From an uncultured Caulobacteraceae bacterium (GTDB lineage: Bacteria; Pseudomonadota; Alphaproteobacteria; Caulobacterales; Caulobacteraceae): DNA of 64,000 nt. The notes below the pieces were generated by a model. The model was not told the DNA's origin and did not search any database. It was given only the letters and a program-made list of their open reading frames with translations. How positions within the stretch are numbered: position 1 is the first letter of the stretch; each line of letters begins with the position of its first letter. Of the stretch, positions 31,938 to 40,351 are shown in pieces. Location: contig CAKZPF010000004.1 in the NCBI GenBank assembly GCA_937138625.1, forward strand, positions 186,001-250,000, given 5' to 3'. Position numbers and translations under genes: made by a program.

Positions 31938-34052
31938 ATGACTGGCTCGACTTCAGACACCAGCCCGATTCTGTGGGTGCCGAACAGACCCGATCGACCA
32001 GAAAAATCGGGGCCGCAAAAGCCGTTCACCTTGGCCAGCCCCTATGCGCCCAAAGGCGACCAACCGACGGCCATCAAAACCCTGGTTGGTGGCACCAGCC
32101 AAGGCCTGACCGATCAGGTGCTGTTGGGGGTGACCGGGTCGGGCAAAACCTTTTCCATGGCCAAGGTCATCGAGGAAACCCAGCGCCCCGCGCTGATTTT
32201 GGCCCACAACAAAACCCTGGCCGCGCAATTGTACCAGGAATTCAAAAACTTCTTTCCGGACAACGCGGTTGAGTATTTTGTCTCGTATTATGACTATTAC
32301 CAGCCTGAGGCCTATGTGCCCCGCACCGACACCTATATCGAAAAAGAAGCCACCATCAACGAGCAGATCGACCGTATGCGTCACGCCGCCACGCGCGCGA
32401 TCCTGGAGCAAGATGACGTGATCATCGTGGCCTCGGTGTCCTGCATATACGGCATCGGCTCGGTCGAGACCTATACGGCCATGACCGTGGAGATAAAGCC
32501 GGGTGATACCCTCGAGCCCCGCGAGCTGGCCAAAAGCCTTGTGGATCTGCAGTACATTCGCAATGACACCAATTTCGAGCGCGGTACCTTTCGAGTGCGG
32601 GGCGATAGCCTGGAGATCTTCCCCGCCCACTATGAGGACCAAGCCTGGCGTTTGTCGTTTTTTGGTGATGAGGTCGAGAGCCTTTCAGAATTTGATCCCC
32701 TGACGGGCAAAATCACCGGAACGCTCGAGAGCATTCGCATTTACGCCAATTCCCACTATGTCACGCCCCGCCCCACCATTCGCCAAGCCATCACCAGCAT
32801 CAAGGCCGAGCTGCATGACCACCTGAAGGTTTTGAAAGCCCAGAACAAATTGCTCGAGGCCCAACGCCTGGAGCAGCGCGTGCGCTTTGACCTGGAAATG
32901 CTGGAGGCCACCGGCATGTGCGCCGGCATCGAGAACTATTCGCGTTATCTGACCGGACGCAACCCTGGCGAGCCACCCCCCACCCTGTTCGAATATCTGC
33001 CCGACAACGCCCTGCTGTTTGTCGACGAAAGCCACGTCACCATCCCGCAGCTGGGGGGCATGTACCGCGGCGACAAGGTGCGCAAAACCACCCTGGCCGA
33101 GCATGGCTTTCGCTTGCCCAGCTGCATGGACAACCGCCCGCTGAAGTTCGAAGAATGGGACGCCATGCGCCCCCAAACCATTTATGTTTCGGCCACGCCG
33201 GGGGACTGGGAGCTGAAACAAGCCGGCGGCACCTTTGCCGAGCAGGTCATTCGCCCCACCGGCCTGATTGATCCGGAGGTCACCATTCGCCCCGTCAGCA
33301 CCGATGGCTTTTCCCAGGTGGACGATGTCATCGCCGAGGCCCGGGCCGAAGCCAAATTGGGCCGCCGCACCTTGATCACCACCTTGACCAAAAAAATGGC
33401 CGAAGACCTGACGGATTATATGCACGAACAGGGCTTGCGGGTGCGCTATATGCACTCGGGCATAGATACGCTTGAACGCATCGACATCATTCGCGATTTG
33501 CGCATGGGGGCCTATGACATCCTGGTGGGCATCAACCTGCTGCGCGAAGGCCTGGATATTCCGGAATGCGGCCTGGTGGCCATATTGGATGCGGACAAAG
33601 AGGGCTTTTTGCGCTCGGACACCTCGCTGATTCAAACCATCGGCCGGGCGGCGCGCAATGTGGATGGGCGCGTGATTTTGTATGCTGATAAGATGACGGG
33701 CTCGATGGAGCGCGCGATCTCGGAAACCAATCGCCGCCGTGAAAAACAAATGGCCTATAACGCCGAGCACGGCATTACACCGGAAAGCGTCAAGCGCGAC
33801 ATTGGTGATATTTTGCAATCGGTTTACGAGCGCGGTGACCGCGTCGAGGTTGACGTGCCGACCAAGACCAAGAACGATAAGCCCTTTGTTGGCTCAAACT
33901 TCGAGGCCACACTGGCGGCCCTGAAAGCCAGGATGCGCGAGCATGCCGAAAACCTGGAATTTGAAGAGGCCGCCCGCCTGCGCGATGAGATCAAACGCCT
34001 GAAAGCGCTCGACCTTCAATTTGCCAAGGATATGATGTCCGAAGGCGACTAA
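31938..34052 (+). CDS. uvrB: Excinuclease ABC subunit B
   Basis: UvrB is the damage-verifying helicase-like subunit of nucleotide excision repair. The product has [17 protein letters not shown], Walker [13 protein letters not shown], the beta-hairpin [21 protein letters not shown] as helicase motif [24 protein letters not shown], and a C-terminal UvrC-interaction helix pair ([17 protein letters not shown]). The frame stays open upstream with ATG at 31895 and TTG at 31878. I chose the ATG at 31938 because the preceding residues look unlike family N-termini, but no start has a clear ribosome-binding site. UvrC is encoded at 43.7 kb. Confidence 0.96.
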   Translation: MTGSTSDTSPILWVPNRPDRPEKSGPQKPFTLASPYAPKGDQPTAIKTLVGGTSQGLTDQVLLGVTGSGKTFSMAKVIEETQRPALILAHNKTLAAQLYQEFKNFFPDNAVEYFVSYYDYYQPEAYVPRTDTYIEKEATINEQIDRMRHAATRAILEQDDVIIVASVSCIYGIGSVETYTAMTVEIKPGDTLEPRELAKSLVDLQYIRNDTNFERGTFRVRGDSLEIFPAHYEDQAWRLSFFGDEVESLSEFDPLTGKITGTLESIRIYANSHYVTPRPTIRQAITSIKAELHDHLKVLKAQNKLLEAQRLEQRVRFDLEMLEATGMCAGIENYSRYLTGRNPGEPPPTLFEYLPDNALLFVDESHVTIPQLGGMYRGDKVRKTTLAEHGFRLPSCMDNRPLKFEEWDAMRPQTIYVSATPGDWELKQAGGTFAEQVIRPTGLIDPEVTIRPVSTDGFSQVDDVIAEARAEAKLGRRTLITTLTKKMAEDLTDYMHEQGLRVRYMHSGIDTLERIDIIRDLRMGAYDILVGINLLREGLDIPECGLVAILDADKEGFLRSDTSLIQTIGRAARNVDGRVILYADKMTGSMERAISETNRRREKQMAYNAEHGITPESVKRDIGDILQSVYERGDRVEVDVPTKTKNDKPFVGSNFEATLAALKARMREHAENLEFEEAARLRDEIKRLKALDLQFAKDMMSEGD

Positions 34053-34070
34053 GCCTTAGCCAAAAGAAAA

Positions 34071-34092
34071 AAGCCGACCCGAAGGTCGGCTT
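34071..34092 (-). terminator. Terminator of the 34-37 kb minus-strand gene cluster
   Basis: AAGCCGACC, loop CGAA, GGTCGGCTT forms a perfect nine-base stem. Read on the minus strand it is followed by TTTTCTTTTGG, a rho-independent terminator downstream of the gene at 34145-34483. On the plus strand it also follows uvrB but lacks a T-run. Confidence 0.85.
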
Positions 34093-34144
34093 CCCCTGCA
34101 GTGGGGCCAGTGCTCAGAACGGCGGCCCCAAACTGTCATCGTGT

Positions 34145-34483
34145 TTATTGCGGAACGTAATTGTTATTCATGTACTCTTTCAGATCGGCCTCATCGGGGC
34201 CTTGTTCAAGAAAGTGTTGCAGATCGCCTTCGCCCTCGAAGCGATACTCGTACTTCCCGGGATTGTTCATATAATCTTGGTAGCGTGCCTCTCGGTCAGA
34301 CTCGGCACCGCGTTCGGCATCAAACTTCTCGTCGCCTTCGGCACCTGTCGACTGGCGAGCCGTATCCTCGGCGGCGTCAATCACGCCTTGCCATTGCGCA
34401 GCATTATCACCCATTTGCATGGCTTCATGTGCATCTTGTGCGGTTTCGGCATTAAATTTTTCGTTGCTAATATGTGCTGGCAT
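34145..34483 (-). CDS. Hypothetical acidic small protein (last gene of cluster)
   Basis: The 112-residue protein is strongly acidic and helical, with no signal peptide. It has Glu/Asp/Ala/Gln-rich stretches (GAEGDEKFDAERGAESDREA) and a repeated YMNN word near the C-terminus (DYMNNPGKYEY and EYMNNNYVPQ). GGAGGAAACA precedes the ATG, an excellent ribosome-binding site. It lies 23 bases after the stop of the preceding gene on the same strand and is followed by a strong terminator. The family is not recognised. Confidence 0.78.
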   Translation of the reverse strand: MPAHISNEKFNAETAQDAHEAMQMGDNAAQWQGVIDAAEDTARQSTGAEGDEKFDAERGAESDREARYQDYMNNPGKYEYRFEGEGDLQHFLEQGPDEADLKEYMNNNYVPQ

Positions 34484-34506
34484 TGTTTCCTCCGTTATCG
34501 TTTGGT

Positions 34507-34908
34507 TTAGGCGCGTGGCGGTGTGGTGATCACCTTGTCGTTATCCAGGCGCAGTTCGTAATGACCATCGGCATAAACCGAAAATCTGTCGTTCAGCTGA
34601 CCATCGGAATAGGTTTCGACGTGGGGGTTGGTTAGATCCCCCGCGGCCACCTTCATCGAGATTTTTCCAGATGGCACCTCGATGGCCATGGGGTCAAAGC
34701 CTCGGTGATTATCAATGGTGTTCTGGATCATCTGCTGCCCCAGCAATTGATCTTCGCCATTGGTTTTCCAAAGTTCCAGACTGATTTCGCCATTGGGCAA
34801 GCTGCGTTTGTGCAGCTCGAGGGTGTCAAAGATCCCATCCCCATCCACATCAATGCGATAATTAGGCCCAAAGGTGCGAATGGGGGTGTTATCCATTGTG
34901 GTCAGCAT
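34507..34908 (-). CDS. Hypothetical protein with EF-hand-like DxDGDG loop
   Basis: The 133-residue protein contains IDVDGDGIFDTLE near residue 19-31, the D-x-D-x-D-G-x-x-D spacing of calcium-binding loops of the EF-hand/dockerin kind. The rest alternates strands: EISLELWKTNG, KISMKVAAG, and a C-terminal FSVYADGHYELRLD hairpin. No signal peptide is present. The hairpin and the general layout align by eye with the gene at 35317-35877, suggesting paralogues. AGGACA lies before the ATG, and the gap to the preceding gene is only eight bases. Calcium binding is inferred from the loop alone. Confidence 0.78.
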   Translation of the reverse strand: MLTTMDNTPIRTFGPNYRIDVDGDGIFDTLELHKRSLPNGEISLELWKTNGEDQLLGQQMIQNTIDNHRGFDPMAIEVPSGKISMKVAAGDLTNPHVETYSDGQLNDRFSVYADGHYELRLDNDKVITTPPRA

Positions 34909-34916
34909 GTGTTGTC

Positions 34917-35279
34917 CTAAAAGTCGCCGGGGATGATTTTGCTGCCGTTGGAATTGGGCACGGCCTCGTCCCGGTTTTGCGGCACAATCTTTTCACCCGT
35001 GGGATTGCTGTAAACTGGCTCATAGTCATCGCGACTGTCAGGCACGATTTTTCCACCAGTGTTTTGGCCTGATGAAGAGGTTGTGCTGAACTGATAATCA
35101 CCGCGGCCACCTTCGCCTTCAATATACACCCCATTTTTGGTGGTGTGCACACCGTCGCCGGGGCCTTGGTCGGTCACCGTGGCGCGAGTGGGTTCGTTGA
35201 AAATCGAGTAGTCGGTTTGCGGCTCAACCGCAGTGGAATCGCGATACTGGGGTGCCATACTGGCTGGTGAATATCCCAT
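34917..35279 (-). CDS. Hypothetical protein with G-x-K-I-V-P repeats
   Basis: The 120-residue protein is polar and probably disordered: rich in Gly, Ser, Thr, Asp, Asn and Pro. Its C-terminal third has three repeats of a G-x-KI[VI]P unit (TGGKIVPDSRDD, TGEKIVPQNRDE, NGSKIIPGDF) at 17-19 residue intervals. There is no signal peptide. AAGGAAGGAAA before the ATG is a clear ribosome-binding site. It is an internal member of the minus-strand cluster. The repeat could be a short binding motif, but no partner is known. Confidence 0.75.
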   Translation of the reverse strand: MGYSPASMAPQYRDSTAVEPQTDYSIFNEPTRATVTDQGPGDGVHTTKNGVYIEGEGGRGDYQFSTTSSSGQNTGGKIVPDSRDDYEPVYSNPTGEKIVPQNRDEAVPNSNGSKIIPGDF

Positions 35280-35316
35280 CTTTTATTTCCTTCCTTATCG
35301 TATGAATTGATTATAA

Positions 35317-35877
35317 TTACTGACCGCCACCATCGGGGTCATCGTCATTGGGCCAAATGTCTTCACCCAGAAACAGGGGGTTTCCCGCCGGTTGTGGATC
35401 GGATGTACCGCCCGACTTGGGCTCGGATCCGCCACTACGGTGCCAGACATCTTCACCGCCATGGTTTTGATGCCCCTGCCAATCGTGACGCCAGGTCTCG
35501 GTGGTGTTGCTGGGTGTGGGGGCTGTACGAGTCGGCGTGCGGCCCGTCTGCACATCGCCCAAGGTCACCAGGCTGCCGTCTTTCTCGTCATAAATTTTAT
35601 AGGTCCCATCGTCATAGACATGGACACTGTCAAACGAAGTATTGAAGGCCACAAGCTCGTCCACACGGTTGTTTTCCAGTTTCCGCGTCGGCACCTCGGT
35701 GGTGTACAGCGCATTGTAAACGGGCTTGCCACCCTGGGCCATGTGCACAGAAACCGTGGTGGTCCCGCCCTCTTGCTCCCTCATTACAACAGCCAGGCTG
35801 TTCATATACCATGTGTTGCCGTCATGAGATGCGTCAATTACAATCGGGTCACGCGTTCCGTTCAATGCCAATGTCAT
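35317..35877 (-). CDS. Hypothetical protein with VYxDGxY hairpin and GED[VI]W tail motifs
   Basis: The start is set at the ATG 35877, preceded by GGGAGGG; a TTG at 35883 merely extends the frame. The 186-residue product has a strand-rich N-terminal 110 residues (TLALNGTRDPIVIDA, TTTVSVHMAQGGKPV, SVHVYDDGTYKIYDEKDG). These align by eye with the protein at 34507-34908. The tail is a Thr/Pro/His/Gly linker holding GGEDVWHRSGG and LGEDIWPNDDD, an internal duplication. The terminal PNDDD-Gly-rich end recurs in the neighbour at 35978-36262. There is no signal peptide or membrane segment. Function unknown. Confidence 0.78.
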   Translation of the reverse strand: MTLALNGTRDPIVIDASHDGNTWYMNSLAVVMREQEGGTTTVSVHMAQGGKPVYNALYTTEVPTRKLENNRVDELVAFNTSFDSVHVYDDGTYKIYDEKDGSLVTLGDVQTGRTPTRTAPTPSNTTETWRHDWQGHQNHGGEDVWHRSGGSEPKSGGTSDPQPAGNPLFLGEDIWPNDDDPDGGGQ

Positions 35878-35977
35878 CGCCAAGCCCTCCCAAGCGTTGG
35901 TGTATTTTTGTATTTATTTTTTTGGTGATGCGCGGGGCTGCCGCCCCGCCCACAGGTCAATCGGCCCTGGGTCTTAC

Positions 35978-36262
35978 TTAGCCGCGACCAGGTCCACCGC
36001 TACCGCGACCAGGAAGCGGCAAGGCGTCATCGTCATTCGGATAGCTGTAGGGCTCGTTGTTGTACATGCCGTCGTTGGTGTCGGTTTCGTCTGCGGCGTC
36101 ATTCTGGCCAGCTGGCTCGGAGCCCGCAGGTGGCAAAGCATCACTTTCTTTTTCGGCCTTCTCAACATTTTTGCCGAAAATGCGCTGCAACAGACCTGGC
36201 TTGTCTTCAGTCTCGACGGCCTGAGTGTTGCCACTGTTTTGAATGCCAAGATTTTTTCCCAT
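35978..36262 (-). CDS. Hypothetical acidic small protein with PNDDD-Gly tail
   Basis: The 94-residue protein opens with a short basic helix (about 20-40: KPGLLQRIFGKNVEKAEKE) and continues as an acidic, Asn/Asp/Pro-rich segment ending SYPNDDDALPLPGRGSGG. The PNDDD word after an aromatic residue matches the tail of the protein at 35317-35877. AAGGGAG before the ATG is a good ribosome-binding site. No signal peptide is present. It lies about 100 bases upstream of the 35877 start in the same direction. Confidence 0.75.
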   Translation of the reverse strand: MGKNLGIQNSGNTQAVETEDKPGLLQRIFGKNVEKAEKESDALPPAGSEPAGQNDAADETDTNDGMYNNEPYSYPNDDDALPLPGRGSGGPGRG

Positions 36263-36318
36263 TTTGATACTCCCTTATGGTGTTGGTTGTCGTGTCGTTT
36301 CTGCTGAGCCGACGGACC

Positions 36319-36525
36319 TTAAGCCCGCTGCATGTGCCCGTTCTGCGCCTGTTGAGCCGGAGCCATCTGTTGAAATTGGGCCTGTTGGAATTGAGCCTGC
36401 GGAACTTGGCCTGCCCCCTGTGCCACTGATGGCGCGCTGGGGAAGCTTACATTCAGCATGCTGGCGGTGTCCACAGGGACCCAAATTGAACCGGTTGGTG
36501 TGTCTAGGCGCATGGTGTCTTTCAC
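36319..36525 (-). CDS. Small Gln/Ala-rich protein with own promoter
   Basis: The frame starts at GTG 36525 or, more likely, at the in-frame ATG 36513, giving 64-68 residues. The sequence opens MRLDTPTGSIWVPVDTASML and ends in a Gln-rich repeat (QAQFQQAQFQQMAPAQQAQ). A near-consensus promoter and a palindrome lie just upstream (36553-36621), which supports the gene. There is no recognisable family. The Gln-rich tail may be disordered or aggregate-prone. Confidence 0.6.
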   Translation of the reverse strand: MKDTMRLDTPTGSIWVPVDTASMLNVSFPSAPSVAQGAGQVPQAQFQQAQFQQMAPAQQAQNGHMQRA

Positions 36526-36552
36526 AACTTGCTGTCAATATCCTTGAAACCC

Positions 36553-36621
36553 ATCGTGATTTTCACGATATTTGATTCCAAAACGTGACAGCATTATGTC
36601 GGCACAAAGCGCGTCTGTCAA
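36553..36621 (-). promoter_or_regulatory. Promoter and 17-base palindrome upstream of the 36319-36525 gene
   Basis: On the minus strand TTGACA (36621-36616), 17 bases, CATAAT (36598-36593) is a near-consensus sigma-70 promoter. Downstream of the expected start site, ATCGTGA-TTT-TCACGAT at 36553-36569 is a perfect inverted repeat that could be an operator or a leader hairpin. It lies about 30 bases before the start codon. Confidence 0.7.
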
Positions 36622-36637
36622 GAAAAGAATACAAATT

Positions 36638-36662
36638 CCCAGAATTTGCGTAACTTTCTGGG
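36638..36662 (-). terminator. Possible terminator after the 36694-37251 gene
   Basis: Minus-strand CCCAGAA...TTCTGGG (36662-36656 and 36644-36638) gives a seven-base stem with an 11-base loop, followed by AATTTGTATTCTTTTC. The stem is short, so strength is uncertain. The promoter just downstream supports a transcript boundary here. Confidence 0.45.
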
Positions 36663-36693
36663 CAAAATCAGACTATGTATTTGTTTCCAAACA

Positions 36694-37251
36694 CTAATTG
36701 TTCAAAGGAAATACAGTGGTCATGCCGCCTTCATAGATGCGCACGCTGACGGGCTGTCCATTTTCATACAGATTAGAGATCTGCACATAGTCCACGCCCC
36801 GCTCGTCAATGCCTTGACTGGCCGGCAGCGTATGCACTTTACGGGCCTTGTGTGTGGGCTCGCCTTTCCCATTCAGAGGATGATTCTCGCTATCCAAAGC
36901 AAAGGCCACAGGCCCATCAGGCGTTTGAAACACGTGAACAAGGACATCATGCCCGGGGCTGACCACTCGCCCCTTGGCATTCATAAAGCCATCGGCCCGC
37001 GCTACGCCCCAAGGCTCGCCTAGGTTCAGTTTCTCTTCCAGGTCTGCGATGGTCAGCTCTGTGCCGCCTTCCAAAATCTTAGCGATTTTATCCAAAACGC
37101 TCAGGTTCGGCAGATCCACATAATTGGTAAAGGGTGACGAATCATTACCATTGCCAGCTTTATTGCCACCATTGGTGTCCGGGTTGTGGGTCGAGGTCGC
37201 GGTCATGTTCGAGAAGAAACCTATATTGAAATTCACGCCAAGCACTCCCAT
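36694..37251 (-). CDS. Hypothetical protein at the head of the minus-strand cluster
   Basis: The 185-residue protein is not recognised. An Asn/Gly-rich N-terminal 40 residues is followed by a helical part (VLDKIAKILEGGTELTIADLEEKLN) and a strand-rich half (DVLVHVFQTPDGPVAFALD, VDYVQISNLYENGQPVSVRIYEGG). It ends in TTVFPLNN. No signal peptide is present. ATG codons at 37251 and 37206 are both possible and neither has a strong ribosome-binding site. A TTGACC-17-TAAAAG promoter lies upstream (37324-37352). The VRIYEGG hairpin faintly recalls the VY-x-DG-x-Y hairpin of two other cluster members. Confidence 0.72.
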   Translation of the reverse strand: MGVLGVNFNIGFFSNMTATSTHNPDTNGGNKAGNGNDSSPFTNYVDLPNLSVLDKIAKILEGGTELTIADLEEKLNLGEPWGVARADGFMNAKGRVVSPGHDVLVHVFQTPDGPVAFALDSENHPLNGKGEPTHKARKVHTLPASQGIDERGVDYVQISNLYENGQPVSVRIYEGGMTTVFPLNN

Positions 37252-37323
37252 TCAAACTTTTTGTATCGCTTACGCGGTTATTGTGTAAGGCGGTCATTCG
37301 GAACAGCCGCAAATCATGTTGCC

Positions 37324-37352
37324 CTTTTATGACGATTTTTCTCTGGGGTCAA
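37324..37352 (-). promoter_or_regulatory. Promoter of the 36694-37251 gene
   Basis: On the minus strand TTGACC (37352-37347), a 17-base spacer, and TAAAAG (37329-37324) fit sigma-70. The leader to the start at 37251 is about 65 bases. A flanking AT-rich tract (37355-37380) could act as an UP element. Confidence 0.6.
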
Positions 37353-37369
37353 GACTAAAAATAAAATAT

Positions 37370-38143
37370 TTAACTAATTTTCTGCACTAGGTCAGCATTC
37401 CCACGCAGGATTTTTTCCACATCAGGGTAAAATTTTTTACCATTTTGATGAATCACGAAACCAGAAAAAATTTTCATCGGGGTACGGCGGTGCTTTTTTG
37501 CCAGAACCAAAACGCGATTTGCGGCTTGGCCATCCCGAGAGCTCACGGGCAAAATCCGCAGATCCCCAACCGATTTACCGAGTGACGCAAAAATGTCACC
37601 CAAAACTTCGGCACGATGGATCACCGCAATGGTGCCGCCGGACTTGGCGGCCGCCAACAGAAACTTGATCCACGCTTCCAAACCCAATTCAGAAAAATAT
37701 GCCCCACGCTTAGCCTCGGCGGGCAAGCGATGCTGGCGGTCATCGGAAAAATACGGCGGATTGGACAGCACCACATCAAAACGCTCTAGACCCGTGGCCG
37801 CAAACCCCTGCCCCACATCACCAGCACAGGCCGTGACGCGCTCATCAAAACCATTGTCAGTGATGTTCTGGTGCAAGAGGCTCAGGGCCTTTTCATCTCG
37901 CTCAAAGGCTGTGATCTTCAGGGATGGGTGCCGCCAAGCCAAGGCCAAACTCACAGCCCCCACGCCCGCGCCCACGTCCAACACCCGGGCCCCTGCTGCG
38001 GGCGCAACACTGGCAGCCAGCAGCGCCGCATCCAAACCCGCCCGATAGCCGCCTTTGTGCTGTTTCAGACGGACACGTTTGTCCAGCATATAGTCTTGGG
38101 TAATGGTTTCATCGACAGGGGTGACAATAGGCTCCGAGGTCAT
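37370..38143 (-). CDS. tRNA1(Val) A37 N6-methyltransferase-like (TrmN6/YfiC family)
   Basis: The 257-residue product is a class I SAM methyltransferase: motif I VLDVGAGVGAVSLALA, an acidic FERDEKAL loop, and the adenine/amine methylase motif LSNPPYFSDDRQH. The NPPYF followed by a variable loop and the C-terminal RILPVSSRDGQAANRVLVLAKK are features of the tRNA1(Val) (adenine37-N6)-methyltransferase group. Ring- or protein-modifying relatives share the NPPY motif, so the exact substrate is inferred. It is divergent from the polyprenyl synthase gene. Confidence 0.82.
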   Translation of the reverse strand: MTSEPIVTPVDETITQDYMLDKRVRLKQHKGGYRAGLDAALLAASVAPAAGARVLDVGAGVGAVSLALAWRHPSLKITAFERDEKALSLLHQNITDNGFDERVTACAGDVGQGFAATGLERFDVVLSNPPYFSDDRQHRLPAEAKRGAYFSELGLEAWIKFLLAAAKSGGTIAVIHRAEVLGDIFASLGKSVGDLRILPVSSRDGQAANRVLVLAKKHRRTPMKIFSGFVIHQNGKKFYPDVEKILRGNADLVQKIS

Positions 38144-38294
38144 AAGCAGGTCTCGTCAAGAAATTGCGCCAGACACATGGCGCCAGATGGTTCGCCCAAA
38201 GCATAGCGCCTGAAGCCCTCGCCGCAATTTTTTTCGTGTGGGGGCTGCGCCATCTTGACCGGGGCCAAGGGAATTTGCAATCTGCCGCGCACGC

Positions 38295-39377
38295 ATGGGC
38301 ATCCAAAAAAAGCAAAAGCGCCCTTATATTGCTCAGCAGAAAGGTACGGCCTTGACCGCGATTGCCGCCCCCACCGCTCCGAAGGCTCAGGATCGACTGG
38401 TCGCCACCGTCTCGGATGGTTTGGCCCGCACCAACCGTTTGATCAAAGATCGCATGCAAAGCGATGTGCCGGTGATCCCCGCGCTCGCTGATCATCTCAT
38501 CGCCGCTGGCGGCAAGCGCGTGCGCCCGGTCCTGACCCTAGCGGCGGCGCATCTGTGTGCGGACAGCCCCGACATTCAAAACCGCGCCGCCCTGTTGGCC
38601 GCCGCCGTTGAGTTCATTCACACGGCCACCTTGCTGCATGATGATGTGGTCGACACCAGCGAACTGCGCCGCGGGCGCACCGCAGCCCATTTGATCTGGA
38701 GCCCCCCAAGCGCCATTTTGGTGGGTGATTTTCTGTTTGCCCGTGCCTTTGAGTTGATGGTGGAAACCGGGCAGATGCCGGCGTTGCACTGTTTGTCACA
38801 GGCCGCCCGCGTGATTGCCGAGGGCGAAGTGGCGCAACTGTCGGCGGTGCGCAATTTGGATCTTGGTGTCGATCAATATCGAAAGATCATTGCCGCCAAA
38901 ACCGCCACCTTGTTTTCCGCCGCCACGACAGTGGGCGCGATTGCCGCCGAGGCCCCCGCCGCCCAGCAAGAGGCTTTGCGGCAATACGGCCATCACCTGG
39001 GGATGGCATTTCAGTTGGCGGATGACGCGCTGGACTATGACGGCGACAGCGAAACCTTGGGCAAAAACGTCGGCGACGACCTGCGGGAAGGCAAGCTGAC
39101 CCTGCCCCTGATCCTGACCATTGCGCGCACACCGAAAAAGGCCGCGTTTTGGCGAGAGATCTTTGCCGATGATCACAAATTGGAACGACACATCCCCGAG
39201 ATCATGGACTTGGCACAATCCACCGGTGCCGTGACCGACACCTGGACAGCCGCCAAAGCCGAGGCCGAGACGGCTGTGACCGCGCTGCAAAGCTGTGAAC
39301 CCCTTCGCAGCGGCGCCCAGTCAACGGCTGAAGATCTGGCGGGTCTGGCCTATGCCTGTGCTGAACGGCGCACATAA
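38295..39377 (+). CDS. ispB: Polyprenyl (octa-/decaprenyl) diphosphate synthase
   Basis: The 360-residue product is a trans-prenyltransferase that extends farnesyl diphosphate to the side chain of ubiquinone. The first Asp-rich motif is LLHDDVVDTSELRRGR (about residues 116-131). The second reads LADDALDYDGD, keeping the DDxxD spacing, and GGKRVRPVLTLAAAH precedes them. The product length (C40, C45 or C50) cannot be read from sequence. The first 30 residues are basic and non-conserved. Its 3' end overlaps the convergent glycosyltransferase gene by 28 bases. Confidence 0.92.
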   Translation: MGIQKKQKRPYIAQQKGTALTAIAAPTAPKAQDRLVATVSDGLARTNRLIKDRMQSDVPVIPALADHLIAAGGKRVRPVLTLAAAHLCADSPDIQNRAALLAAAVEFIHTATLLHDDVVDTSELRRGRTAAHLIWSPPSAILVGDFLFARAFELMVETGQMPALHCLSQAARVIAEGEVAQLSAVRNLDLGVDQYRKIIAAKTATLFSAATTVGAIAAEAPAAQQEALRQYGHHLGMAFQLADDALDYDGDSETLGKNVGDDLREGKLTLPLILTIARTPKKAAFWREIFADDHKLERHIPEIMDLAQSTGAVTDTWTAAKAEAETAVTALQSCEPLRSGAQSTAEDLAGLAYACAERRT

Positions 39378-40351
39378 CGGCGACGCACCACCAGCCAGCT
39401 GATCGTCAGCAGGCCATACCAAAACAGGATGATCCCGCCCATCGAGGCCCCGTCCGCCAACAAAGCCCCAAGCGTGCCCAACCAGGCAAAGGCCGCATAA
39501 CACGCCGAGACCGGCAAATGCGGATGACCGTGATCAATCAGCACCTGATAGAGATGTTGACGATGGGCTTGGTGAAGGGGCTCACGACGCCAGGCCCGCA
39601 TGACCAAGGTACAGCCCACGTCCACGATAAAGGGCGCCAAGCCCATCACCACGGGCGCGACAGCCCAGTGCCCGTTGATGGTCGGCAGCGCCATGGCCGC
39701 GATCAACAGCCCCAGGGGTTGAGACCCCACATCACCCAAAAACACCCGACCCGAGGCATTCAACAGCAAAATGGCCAAGGGACACACCAACAACCACAGG
39801 GCCCATATGCCGGCCCCATGCATCAACAAGGCCAAGGCAATGGCACAGGCGGTCATCAAAGCCATACCGTTGGCCCCATCCATAAAATTTACAGCATTCA
39901 TACTGCCCACCACCCAGGCCGAAACCAAGATCACCATCACCAAACCACTGACCAGTTGATCCCCCCAGGGCATGGGCAACCACAAATGCGATGTCACCAA
40001 ATTGGTGGCCAAAAAGACCCCCAACAAAATCTGCATCACCAATTTGCTGAGCGCGTTCAAGCCCAGCACATCATCGGCAAAGCCCATTAAGCCCGCCAAC
40101 ATCAAGGCCAACATCAACCACACATACGGATACACATCCGCCACCGGCCACAGCGGCCACAAACTGATCAGGCCGGCGGCCAAACCGCCAATCAGCGCTA
40201 GCCCTCCGGCCCGCGGTGTGGGGGTACGATGCAATGATCGGCCAACAGGCTGATCAATGGGACCCGCCATGGACAACACCGCCGCCAGACACAAACTGAC
40301 CGCGGCGGCAATCCCCGCCGCGACCAACAGCTCAGGCGCGATGGCGATCAT
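39350..40351 (-). CDS. WecA/MraY-like undecaprenyl-phosphate sugar-phosphate transferase (GT4 family)
   Basis: The 333-residue protein has about ten membrane spans. It shows family motifs: RAGGLALIGG near the N-terminus, GFADDVLGLN (Mg-binding Asp pair), NFMDGANGMA, FLGDVGSQPLG and the C-terminal HQAHRQHLYQ. It transfers a sugar phosphate to undecaprenyl phosphate at the inner membrane, initiating an envelope polysaccharide; the sugar is unknown. The ATG at 40351 overlaps the aminotransferase stop by four bases (ATGA), indicating coupling. A longer frame to 40378 is less likely. The 3' end overlaps the convergent polyprenyl synthase gene by 28 bases. Confidence 0.88.
   Translation of the reverse strand: MIAIAPELLVAAGIAAAVSLCLAAVLSMAGPIDQPVGRSLHRTPTPRAGGLALIGGLAAGLISLWPLWPVADVYPYVWLMLALMLAGLMGFADDVLGLNALSKLVMQILLGVFLATNLVTSHLWLPMPWGDQLVSGLVMVILVSAWVVGSMNAVNFMDGANGMALMTACAIALALLMHGAGIWALWLLVCPLAILLLNASGRVFLGDVGSQPLGLLIAAMALPTINGHWAVAPVVMGLAPFIVDVGCTLVMRAWRREPLHQAHRQHLYQVLIDHGHPHLPVSACYAAFAWLGTLGALLADGASMGGIILFWYGLLTISWLVVRRRYVRRSAQA

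Noticed and set aside
36275-36538. Alternative minus-strand frame over the Gln-rich small gene
   Set aside because: Cys/His/Arg-rich translation without start signal; the frame at 36319-36525 has the promoter and a sensible composition.
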